A stretch of DNA of 36,706 nucleotides from Bacillota bacterium (GTDB lineage Bacteria; Bacillota; Desulfotomaculia; Desulfotomaculales; Pelotomaculaceae), in assembly GCA_029555205.1 (NCBI GenBank), contig JAKPTB010000124.1, positions 1 through 36,706 of the forward strand, written 5' to 3'. The notes beneath the pieces were generated by a model. It did not search any database. It saw only the letters and a list, made by a program, of their open reading frames with translations, and had not been told where the DNA came from. The stretch's first letter is position 1. Every line of letters begins with the position of its first letter. A program made the position numbers and the translations under genes. Shown in pieces: positions 1-6,186 of the stretch.

Positions 1-400
1 CCCCGCGTGTGCGGGGGTGAACCGCCAGTCCCGAGGCAACTGCCGGACCCACCTGGCGTAGTCCCCGCGTGTGCGGGGGTGAACCGAGGCCAGCTCTCTA
101 GCCCAAGCCTCTGCTCTACGTAGTCCCCGCGTGTGCGGGGGTGAACCGTCAAGCTCGCCGCGGTAAGCTGCAGCCCCCACTCCAAAGTAGTCCCCGCGTG
201 TGCGGGGGTGAACCGTATTTAAGCAAGATAGGGATTAGAGCTAGAAACGTAGTCCCCGCGTGTGCGGGGGTGAACCGTCAAAAAGCGTGGGTTTCGGTTT
301 TGCCGAGAGCGTAGTCCCCGCGTGTGTGGGGGTGAACCTTTAACGCCAACTATCTTTTTCATAAAATAAACGTAGTCCCCGCGTGTGTGGGGGTGAACCG
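1..400 (+). CRISPR. CRISPR array, type I-E-like repeats, trailer end
   Basis: Seven copies of a 29-nt repeat that begins GTAGTCCCCGCG and ends GGGGGTGAACCG. Copies lie at 1–24 (first 5 nt cut off by the window edge), 58–86, 120–148, 187–215, 249–277, 311–339 and 372–400. Spacers are 33, 33, 38, 33, 33 and 32 nt, and all differ. The 29-nt length, the CCCCGCG/CGGGG stem and the GTGAACCG 3' end match the type I-E (E. coli-like) repeat class. Repeats six and seven carry a C-to-T change in the stem, and repeat six also ends in T instead of G. Decay at this end marks it as the trailer, so the leader and newest spacers lie to the left, outside the window. No cas gene is visible. The type is assigned from the repeat alone. 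Confidence 0.97.
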
Positions 401-497
401 ATATCAATAGTTACCTCGATTTTTGAGGGCCAAAAACGAACTTTATCGCTCTTACAAGCAGGATGTTGGCGATTCAAGCTGCACCAAGAATAAAGAA

Positions 498-532
498 ACA
501 GCAAAGGAGATTATCTTTAGAGCTGTTTTTTT
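498..532 (+). terminator. Rho-independent terminator downstream of CRISPR array
   Basis: ACAGC-AAAG pairs with CTTT-AGA-GCTGT (a small asymmetry in the stem) around an 8-nt loop, followed directly by a run of T. It lies about 100 nt past the last repeat with no gene between, so it probably ends the pre-crRNA transcript. Confidence 0.6.
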
Positions 533-794
533 ATGCCTAAAACACAAAAAAATCTTCTAACAGTGACCTTTGGACCGGGTAAAGGCTTTGCAACACAGTG
601 AAGGACAACATGGGAGTAAATATGCCCATAGATGTTTTAAATTTAGCTTCTACCTATACAATTAATAATAATTTCCATTGCATTTATATTACCTGCGAAG
701 AATACTTTAACAGCAGATAAAAATGCGAAATCTTCAGCAAATACTTAACGACTAGTAGCGGATACATAATAGAAGAAAAACAACAAAAACAAAG

Positions 795-816
795 ACGGAT
801 TATATCATCCGTTTTT
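795..816. terminator. Hairpin terminator, possibly bidirectional
   Basis: ACGGAT–TATATC–ATCCGT followed by TTTTA on the plus strand. The minus-strand side is also T-rich. The minus-strand stop codon of the degraded fragment at 805–942 lies inside the hairpin. Confidence 0.45.
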
Positions 817-1030
817 ATTGGCCAGAATCATCGCTATTATTTTACCGTTTACATTTCCTTCACTGTAGTAATAAGTTCCGGCGCCTATGGCTGCGGGACT
901 GCAGTTACCGCCGACGGTTCCACCTAACAACCGGGAGTGCTACTGTTAATCCGGCAGTGGAGGCGATAGGCAGCCTGGGCGACATGGCCGGTGTAGTCAT
1001 ACACTCCAGTGCCGGTATATATTTTTAAGT
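805..1030. pseudogene. Degenerate coding fragments (relic)
   Basis: On the minus strand, 942 to 805 reads an open, coding-like tail with no start codon. It includes GGTVGGNCSPAAIGAGTYYY and ends at a TGA inside the 795–816 hairpin. On the plus strand, about 947–1027 reads NPAVEAIGSLGDMAGVV and a short tail to a TAA. Neither has an intact start, ribosome site or full length, and I recognise no family. They look like decayed ends of former genes, but chance reading frames are not excluded. Confidence 0.25.
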
Positions 1031-1079
1031 TCTTATGCATTATATAAACCAGGACAGCATTTCAGGAGGATAAAATAAA

Positions 1080-2087
1080 ATGATGAAAAAAATTCTCAAG
1101 AAATTGTTGCATATCAAAGCTACGGAAGCAGAAAAGCCCATGCACGCAGGGGAGATTTATTACCTGTGGGAAGGTCTAACTTCTACCTACAAATTAATGG
1201 GTATACTGGAATTAAATCTGATGAACACTGAAGATGCTCAACTGCAAATGTATTTAAAGGGGTTGAGCACCGCTACATTCTTACATCATGTTAAGAAGCT
1301 GGAAAATGTTCTTAAAAGCGAGGGTTTTACGGTTCCGCCGCGCCCCTCCTCCAAAACCCTGCAGGGAGGACCGGGAACAGGACAGGAGGTTCAGTTTAGC
1401 GATAAGGAAATAATTAAAAACATAGTAGGTTTCGGGCAGGTCTATATAATGTTTTATTGCCGGGCCGTTATGGCTTGTACCAGAGAATCAGTCCGTAATG
1501 TTTTTCTTGATTTAATGGGGGATTATATTAAGGCTTACAAGTATTTAACCGGTTTCGGGAAAAAAAGAAATCTATTTATGCCACCCCCACCGGCTACTGC
1601 CAGAAAGGGCAGTTTAAATATGGAAGAAGTTGGGATAATCTGGGATGAACTCAATGCCAGATACCTGGGCAAGGTAAACATGGAGATTTATCTTGCCAGT
1701 ACTAAAGATAAGGAGCTTAGTAACCTGCTCAAATGGGGCCTGAAAGAGATCGTAGAGCCTCATATGGAACTGCTGGAAAATGTCCTTAAAAATGAGGGTA
1801 TCACCATTCCCTCCCGGCCCCCGGTACGACAGTTTCAATACTCTCCGGGACAGGTCAGCAAGATTAGAACAAGTGATGATGAATTGCTGGGTATATTGAC
1901 CGTGGCTTTTCAGGCGGCAGTGGAATTGCACGTTCGGGCCTTGACAATAGCTTATAGAGAGGATTTGATAGAACTCTGTGAAAAATTATTATACGATGAG
2001 CTGAGAGGATACGATAAATTAATGAGTTTGGCCAGGACAAGGCAGATTTTAGCAAACCCGCCTGTGGTAAGTTCATATCGAATCTAG
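1080..2087 (+). CDS. DUF3231 family protein, two tandem repeats
   Basis: A 335-residue protein made of two homologous helical halves, roughly residues 15–170 and 180–330. Each half has the pattern 'hAGEIYYLWEGL/EVGIIWDEL…Y…L…N…D.….LKGL/LKWGL…HVKKLENVLK/HMELLENVLK…G…PPRP/PSRP'. This is the architecture of the DUF3231 family of endospore-forming Firmicutes, which has a ferritin-like four-helix fold and no established enzymatic role. Start: the ATG at 1080, right after a strong AGGAGG (about 1062–1067); a second ATG follows at 1083. No signal peptide or membrane helix is seen, so a cytoplasmic protein is expected. It lies upstream of a Dps-like ferritin on the same strand with about 136 bp between, suggesting a shared stress or sporulation theme, which is inference only. 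Confidence 0.85.
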   Translation: MMKKILKKLLHIKATEAEKPMHAGEIYYLWEGLTSTYKLMGILELNLMNTEDAQLQMYLKGLSTATFLHHVKKLENVLKSEGFTVPPRPSSKTLQGGPGTGQEVQFSDKEIIKNIVGFGQVYIMFYCRAVMACTRESVRNVFLDLMGDYIKAYKYLTGFGKKRNLFMPPPPATARKGSLNMEEVGIIWDELNARYLGKVNMEIYLASTKDKELSNLLKWGLKEIVEPHMELLENVLKNEGITIPSRPPVRQFQYSPGQVSKIRTSDDELLGILTVAFQAAVELHVRALTIAYREDLIELCEKLLYDELRGYDKLMSLARTRQILANPPVVSSYRI

Positions 2088-2223
2088 TCTAATTATAAAC
2101 CCAGAATCAAAGCAAGTGGGGAACTACCTGTTCAAAAAGAATTTTATAAGAAAAATTAGTGTATAACCGGCATCCAGGGGCGCAAACTAAATGACAAACA
2201 CAATACAAGGAGAGGATCACAAC

Positions 2224-2949
2224 ATGGAATCACCGCAACAAACGATTTCCACAGTTATGACCAATTATCGTAATTTCCAGGGCAACTTCAATCTGGATAA
2301 ATCCGGTTTTGATCCCAAGATGCCGGGTCATGTTACCTACCACCAGATGATTACCCGCCAGCAGCCCCGTACTGTTAAAGCTATCGGCTCGGGTATCGGC
2401 CTGCCGGTGGAGGTTCGCCGCGAGATGGCGCTGATGCTGGATGATCATCAGTGTGCCCTGTCCGTGGCTCTGCACCAGTACAACAAGCATCACTGGATGT
2501 CCGAAGGAGCGGAGGGTTTTATCAGCCTGCACGAACTACTTGAAGAGCACATTGCTAAAACCCAGAAGCATATTGACATGATCGGCGAGCGGGTGGCCCG
2601 TTTGGGCGGTGTGCCCACTGCCCATCCTGTGACCCAGCACGAGCTTTCCTACATTAAGCATGAGGTTGAAGGACGCTACAGTATCAGGGATTTTTTGCGG
2701 AACGACCTGGAACACGAGTTGAAAATGCAGGAAATGCTGCGGAGGACAATCTCACGGGCGCACGAACTGAAAGATTTTGGAACGGTAGAGGTGCTGGAGG
2801 AAGTTTTGGTGGACCGGGAGGATCTTGGTTATCATCTTTACAGTGTCCTTGAGGACGATACTCTGGTACGGGGCATGGAACATCTCATGGATAAGAGGGA
2901 TGACCGTGCCGGTGATCGCCCCATGAGCCCGGATACCCATCTCCAGTAA
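2224..2949 (+). CDS. Dps-like ferritin (iron storage / DNA protection)
   Basis: A 241-residue Dps-family ferritin-like protein. Family role: oxidise Fe(II) with peroxide and store it as a dodecamer, protecting DNA. The diagnostic block at about residues 80–120 has the order H-x-x-HHW-x6-F-x-x-LH-x-x-x-E, then a helix with D-x-I-x-E-R-x-A-x-L-G-G-x-P, as in the Dps ferroxidase helices. The protein is longer than E. coli Dps (167 aa), with a roughly 55-residue N-terminal and a charged C-terminal extension, as in larger clostridial and cyanobacterial forms. Start: an in-frame ATG at 2191 lies upstream of the only good ribosome site (AAGGAGAGG, 2207–2215), so the ATG at 2224 is preferred. No strong promoter could be assigned. 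Confidence 0.85.
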   Translation: MESPQQTISTVMTNYRNFQGNFNLDKSGFDPKMPGHVTYHQMITRQQPRTVKAIGSGIGLPVEVRREMALMLDDHQCALSVALHQYNKHHWMSEGAEGFISLHELLEEHIAKTQKHIDMIGERVARLGGVPTAHPVTQHELSYIKHEVEGRYSIRDFLRNDLEHELKMQEMLRRTISRAHELKDFGTVEVLEEVLVDREDLGYHLYSVLEDDTLVRGMEHLMDKRDDRAGDRPMSPDTHLQ

Positions 2950-2996
2950 TACCCTACAGGGCTTTATAGGGATAAAATTGCATTATGTTAACTAAA

Positions 2997-3049
2997 ACAG
3001 GCACACCGGTTACAGGGAAAGGAACCTTCTTTGTAACCGGTGTACCTGT
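2997..3049. repeat. Long near-perfect inverted repeat (18-bp arms)
   Basis: Left arm 2997–3014 and right arm 3032–3049 are complementary over 18 bp with one mismatch, around a 17-nt loop. No T run follows on either side. It lies just after the Dps gene and may serve as a terminator or mRNA 3' stabiliser, or be a small palindromic repeat element. A second, shorter inverted pair (CGGGTT…AACCCG) follows at about 3084–3107. Confidence 0.75.
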
Positions 3050-3136
3050 ATAAACAATGTAGTCTGTAATAATGTGTATTGGACGGGTTGTTAAGAGGGG
3101 CTAACCCGGCGGGGCACATAAAACAGTTTTTTGGAC

Positions 3137-3164
3137 TTGATCCGAACTTTTTATTTGTTATAAT
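3137..3164 (+). promoter_or_regulatory. Sigma-A-type promoter for NifU-like pair
   Basis: TTGATC at 3137–3142, 16-bp spacer, TATAAT at 3159–3164, about 44 bp before the first NifU-like start codon. The perfect -10 box and fitting spacing make it the best promoter for the tandem scaffold genes. Confidence 0.65.
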
Positions 3165-3207
3165 AAAGTTTGAGTTATAAGACATAATTGCGAGGGTGGT
3201 AAGTTAT

Positions 3208-3621
3208 ATGGACGAACAAGTGGGAAAAAAACATGTCATAAACAATATCGCAGTTGATCACGCCGAGAATCCTCGAAATCTTGGGAATACACCTAACGCT
3301 GACGGTTTCAGTCAGGAAGTTGGTGAAGAAGGAGATTCAATAGCAATCTGGGTAAACGTTAAAGATAACCGGATTGACAGGGCAACTTTCTGGACGGATG
3401 GATGTGGCGCATATATTGCTTGCGGCAGCATGCTCACCGAATTGGCTAAAAATCAAACCATTGAGGAAGCATCCAGGATTGAAGCTCAAGATCTTATAAA
3501 CGCCCTTGAAGGATTGCCGGACGGTCATCTGCACGTAGCTGATCTGGCGGTCCATACTCTCAGGGAAGCATTGAAGGATTATCAGTTAACCCGTAATTAC
3601 CTGAATAAAACTGTCCGCTAA
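3208..3621 (+). CDS. NifU/IscU-like scaffold paralogue lacking two ligand cysteines
   Basis: A 137-residue protein of the NifU N-terminal/IscU family (the platform where Fe-S clusters are built). It has the family marks DHAENPRNLGN (17–27), the GD of the first ligand loop (42–43), TDGCGAYIACGS (63–74) and a C-terminal H-x-H…L helix. Family members bind the cluster with three cysteines. Here the first is Glu41 (GEEGD) and the third is Val110 (HLHVADLA); only Cys66 remains, plus Cys72. Cluster assembly in the usual way is therefore doubtful. Start: the ATG at 3208, 8 nt after GAGGGTGG; a GTG at 3196 overlaps that site and is less likely. The gene is a tandem duplicate of the one at 3708, whose start (MDEQV) it shares. 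Confidence 0.9.
   Translation: MDEQVGKKHVINNIAVDHAENPRNLGNTPNADGFSQEVGEEGDSIAIWVNVKDNRIDRATFWTDGCGAYIACGSMLTELAKNQTIEEASRIEAQDLINALEGLPDGHLHVADLAVHTLREALKDYQLTRNYLNKTVR
3364..3404 (+). repeat. 41-bp direct repeat, copy 1
   Basis: Identical at every base to 3882–3922. It codes for DNRIDRATFWTDG in both NifU-like paralogues. The flanks are clearly diverged, so this block points to recent gene conversion or strong local constraint. Confidence 0.9.
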
Positions 3622-3707
3622 CCGGCTTGACGCTTATGTGGCAGTGCTTGCCTGTACAATAAATGACTTTAGCAAATTATTTAATTAGTTGAAGGTGGTT
3701 AATGCGC

Positions 3708-4145
3708 ATGGATGAACAAGTGGAAAAAAAGTATATTCTGGACATGATGGGTAAATACAGCGACACTGTTATTGATCACGCCCGGAATCCCCGGAATGTT
3801 GGTAATATCCCCAAAGCTGACGGCTTTGCCCAGGAAGAGGGGGAATGCGGAGATACTCTTGCAATCTGGCTAAGCGTCAAGGATAACCGGATTGACAGGG
3901 CAACTTTCTGGACGGATGGATGCGGAACATCTATCGCCTGCGGCAGCATGGTTACCGTGATGGCCATCAGTCGTACAGTGGAGGAAGCCTTGAAAATTAC
4001 ACCCGAGGATATCCTGGATGAGCTTGGCGGACTGCCGGAGGATCATGTTCACTGTGCCGTTCTAGCTGCCCATACCCTGAATCAGGCTTTGAAGGATTAC
4101 CAGGAGACGGCCAATGCCCCCTGGAAAAAGCTATATAAAAACTGA
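3708..4145 (+). CDS. NifU/IscU-like Fe-S cluster scaffold protein
   Basis: A 145-residue NifU N-terminal/IscU-type scaffold. It keeps all three expected cluster ligands: Cys47 in GECGD, Cys72 in DGCGTSIACGS and Cys116 in HVHCAVLAAHTL, plus DHARNPRNVGN near the N-terminus. Likely role: receive sulfur from a cysteine desulfurase and pass a [2Fe-2S] or [4Fe-4S] cluster to apo-proteins; no desulfurase gene is in the window. Start: ATG at 3702 or 3708. GAAGGTGG (3691–3698) is spaced better for 3708, and the paralogue upstream begins at the matching Met. It follows that paralogue by 86 bp and probably shares its transcript. The adjacent HgdC-like protein is itself an Fe-S protein and a possible client. 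Confidence 0.92.
   Translation: MDEQVEKKYILDMMGKYSDTVIDHARNPRNVGNIPKADGFAQEEGECGDTLAIWLSVKDNRIDRATFWTDGCGTSIACGSMVTVMAISRTVEEALKITPEDILDELGGLPEDHVHCAVLAAHTLNQALKDYQETANAPWKKLYKN
3882..3922 (+). repeat. 41-bp direct repeat, copy 2
   Basis: Exact partner of 3364–3404, inside the second NifU-like gene. Confidence 0.9.
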
Positions 4146-4266
4146 ACCTGGTCAGTTTGATCATTATCCGCCCTGATAGCTCCTGCAAGAAGCTGTGAAG
4201 AAACTAACCCCGCTGCTTTATTAGCATACAGGTATATGTTTAACTGGTTCTTTAACAATTCTAAAT

Positions 4267-4293
4267 CTGGGTAGTTTTTTGCCCAGTTTTTTT
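4267..4293 (+). terminator. Rho-independent terminator after NifU-like pair
   Basis: CTGGG pairs with CCCAG around a T-rich loop, followed by seven T residues (4287–4293). Confidence 0.75.
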
Positions 4294-4362
4294 ATGAAAA
4301 AGATTTTAACCAGTTGAGTTTCCAATTGGCTGGAAGTCAATAGTCTCCTGCTTTTGGTTTTA

Positions 4363-4391
4363 TTTACAACAAATCTTTTCAATGCTATGAT
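4363..4391 (+). promoter_or_regulatory. Sigma-A-type promoter for the activase gene
   Basis: TTTACA at 4363–4368, 17-bp spacer, TATGAT at 4386–4391, about 105 bp before the ATG at 4496. Confidence 0.5.
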
Positions 4392-4495
4392 TAAAATGTT
4401 CGTAAAGGGATCGTGACTAAACTTTCCCTTAACAACCGGTTGATAAAAAAAGATTATTAATATGATTGCTTACTGATTTTAGGAAAGGGTTTATC

Positions 4496-5449
4496 ATGAA
4501 AGCTTATTTGGGTCTTGACGTTGGTTCGGTTAGCGTAAATATAGTTGTTATTGATGAAGCGGGCGAAGTGCTAACCGGCCAATACCTTCAAACAAAAGGC
4601 AGGCCTATAGCCGTCATCCAGGAAGGAATGAAGATAGCCCAGGAATCCCTTGGGGAGGGTGTGGAAATCGCCGGTGTCGGAACCACGGGAAGCGGGCGCT
4701 ACCTGGCGGGGGTTATTGTAGGGTCTGATGTGATTAAGAATGAGATAACTGCCCATGCAGTAGCTGCATCCATGCTGGTTCCCGATGTTCAGACGGTTTT
4801 TGAAATTGGTGGCCAGGACTCTAAAATTATTATCCTCAGGAATGGTATCGTTACAGACTTTGCCATGAATACAGTTTGCGCAGCGGGTACAGGTTCCTTT
4901 CTTGACCAGCAGGCTGCGCGTCTCAATATTCCCATTACAGAGTTCGGCAGGCTGGCCCTGCAATCAGAAACACCGGTGCGGATTGCCGGGAGGTGTACGG
5001 TTTTCGCAGAGTCCGATATGATTCACAAGCAGCAAATGGGCCATAGTATTCCTGACATAATCAGGGGTCTGTGCGAAGCTCTGGTGCGGAACTATCTGAA
5101 CAACGTCGGCAAGGGCAAGGAAATACTGCCACCGGTTGCGTTCCAGGGGGGCGTTGCTGCCAACGTGGGGATTATAGCTGCTTTTGAAAGAGCTCTTGGT
5201 TTGCCAGTGCACATACCAAAGCATTTCAATATAATGGGGGCAATTGGAGCAGCGCAGTTAGCCAAAGAAGAAACTGCCAGAAAAAGAACCACATCTTTTA
5301 AGGGCTTTCAAATCACAGACCTTCCCTACCGGACCAGCAGCTTTGAATGCGACGGCTGCTCCAACGTGTGCGAGGTGGTGGAAATTTTCGAAGACGACAG
5401 GGTTATCGGCCGTTGGGGTTCCCGCTGTAACAAGTGGGACCTTGTGTAA
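4496..5449 (+). CDS. HgdC/BadF-type acyl-CoA dehydratase activase, stand-alone
   Basis: A 317-residue ASKHA-fold ATPase of the BadF/BadG/BcrA/HgdC family. These homodimers use ATP to push one electron at low potential into 2-hydroxyacyl-CoA dehydratases or benzoyl-CoA reductases. Seen here: phosphate loop LGLDVGSVSVN at the N-terminus, GTTGSGR (~60), EIGGQDSK (~107), the two bridging [4Fe-4S] cysteines Cys128 (NTVCAAGTGSF) and Cys167 (AGRCTVF), and GGVAAN. Classic HgdC is about 260 aa. This one adds a 50-residue tail with CDGCSNVC…GSRCNKW, which resembles the junction of long activases fused to DUF2229. Start: the ATG at 4496, after AGGAAAGGG; an upstream in-frame start at 4466 has no ribosome site. 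No dehydratase subunits or DUF2229 gene are adjacent, so its partner is unknown. Confidence 0.9.
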   Translation: MKAYLGLDVGSVSVNIVVIDEAGEVLTGQYLQTKGRPIAVIQEGMKIAQESLGEGVEIAGVGTTGSGRYLAGVIVGSDVIKNEITAHAVAASMLVPDVQTVFEIGGQDSKIIILRNGIVTDFAMNTVCAAGTGSFLDQQAARLNIPITEFGRLALQSETPVRIAGRCTVFAESDMIHKQQMGHSIPDIIRGLCEALVRNYLNNVGKGKEILPPVAFQGGVAANVGIIAAFERALGLPVHIPKHFNIMGAIGAAQLAKEETARKRTTSFKGFQITDLPYRTSSFECDGCSNVCEVVEIFEDDRVIGRWGSRCNKWDLV

Positions 5450-5482
5450 ACTGATTTAAGCCGTCTAATAGAGGTCCCTTCC

Positions 5483-5953
5483 CTATTTCCTGAGAGTTGC
5501 TACCAGCCTCTTTGTATTTAGAAGCAAATCCAGCCCGCTATTAATATCGGTAACGACAAGCCTGGCTTTTTGCAGTGCCGTTAAAGATGCACCCTCGGGC
5601 CCCAAAACTGCGATGCCCAGGGCGGAACGCTCCAGCATCAGGGCATCATTGGCGCCGTTGCCCATGGCAATGACGGATTCCGGCCCCAGTGCCAGAACAA
5701 ATTTATCTTTCTCCAGCATGCCTTCTCCCTCAGCAAGAACATGGAGCCTGCCATTTATTCCCCGGCAGGATGTCTTACATTTTCCAAAGGTATCCGCAGT
5801 TATGATATGCACATCCAAAAGTTCAGCAAGCCGGTTGAGCTTGCTTTCCACGCCTGCGATTAAGGCACCGTCGCAGGCCAGTGTGCCGTTATAATCCAGA
5901 ACCAGGTGCCTGAAGAAAAGGGGTTTTTCCCCCGGAAGCGTAACTGTAATCAT
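5483..5953 (-). CDS. Small soluble HAD-superfamily protein (COG4087-like)
   Basis: A 156-residue HAD-fold protein, convergent with the activase gene and divergent from the Ca2+ ATPase. Motif I is LDYNGTL (Asp20 nucleophile; position +2 is Asn22, not the usual catalytic Asp). Motif II is TAD near residue 54, and the C-terminal acidic motif is MGNGANDALML. The layout fits the group called soluble P-type ATPases (COG4087), which resembles the P domain of transport ATPases without membrane parts. With Asn at +2, ordinary phosphatase turnover may be weak; the substrate is unknown. Start: the ATG at 5953 follows GGGGAG on the minus strand. A good promoter is at 5997–6024. Confidence 0.85.
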   Translation of the reverse strand: MITVTLPGEKPLFFRHLVLDYNGTLACDGALIAGVESKLNRLAELLDVHIITADTFGKCKTSCRGINGRLHVLAEGEGMLEKDKFVLALGPESVIAMGNGANDALMLERSALGIAVLGPEGASLTALQKARLVVTDINSGLDLLLNTKRLVATLRK

Positions 5954-5996
5954 TTTTTTTCTCCCCTGTGGATTCTACGTAAACGGTTTGTATACT

Positions 5997-6024
5997 ATTT
6001 TATTGATATATTTAACGAAGTCAA
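5997..6024 (-). promoter_or_regulatory. Sigma-A-type promoter for the HAD gene
   Basis: Read on the minus strand: TTGACT (6024–6019), 16-bp spacer, TAAAAT (6002–5997), about 45 bp before the start codon. Confidence 0.6.
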
Positions 6025-6186
6025 GAAAAGGGGCTGAACAGCCTTGAAGAACATCGGCCTTTTCAAGACAGATAAAGGGTTGTTTGGTTAAAGTACCCGG
6101 CTTGTCCGGCAACCAGTCATTTTTTCAACCCTCCTGGAATATATTTGGCAATAATTAGGTAATCCAGGACAAGGGGGTTGATGCTT

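Larger units (their letters stand above)
401..1079. other. Intergenic stretch after CRISPR array; no firm gene
   Basis: AT-rich DNA between the array and the DUF3231 gene. It holds two terminator-like hairpins (498–532 and 795–816). It also holds a 36-codon ORF at 610–720 with an AAGGA 5 nt upstream of its ATG, which has no recognisable family and may be chance. The 805–1030 part has coding-like fragments in several frames. Nothing else can be supported. Confidence 0.6.
4146..4495 (+). other. Intergenic region with terminator and promoter
   Basis: 350 bp without a credible gene. It ends the NifU-like transcript (4267–4293) and begins the activase transcript (4363–4391). Nothing else is recognised. 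Confidence 0.6.

Noticed and set aside
219..407. Minus-strand open frame of 62 codons with a repeating VHPRTRGDY-like motif
   Set aside because: It is the translation of CRISPR repeats and spacers, a known false gene type.
610..720. 36-residue plus-strand small protein after the CRISPR array
   Set aside because: It has a modest AAGGA before the ATG but no recognised family and lies in AT-rich decayed DNA; kept only as a note.
2191..2223. Eleven extra N-terminal codons for the Dps-like protein
   Set aside because: The only good ribosome site lies after this ATG and directly before the ATG at 2224.
5954..6186. Metal-sensing riboswitch before the Ca2+ ATPase
   Set aside because: Small hairpins exist (GGCTG–CAGCC and a CTTGAA–TTCAAG pair), but the conserved yybP-ykoY core is not seen.
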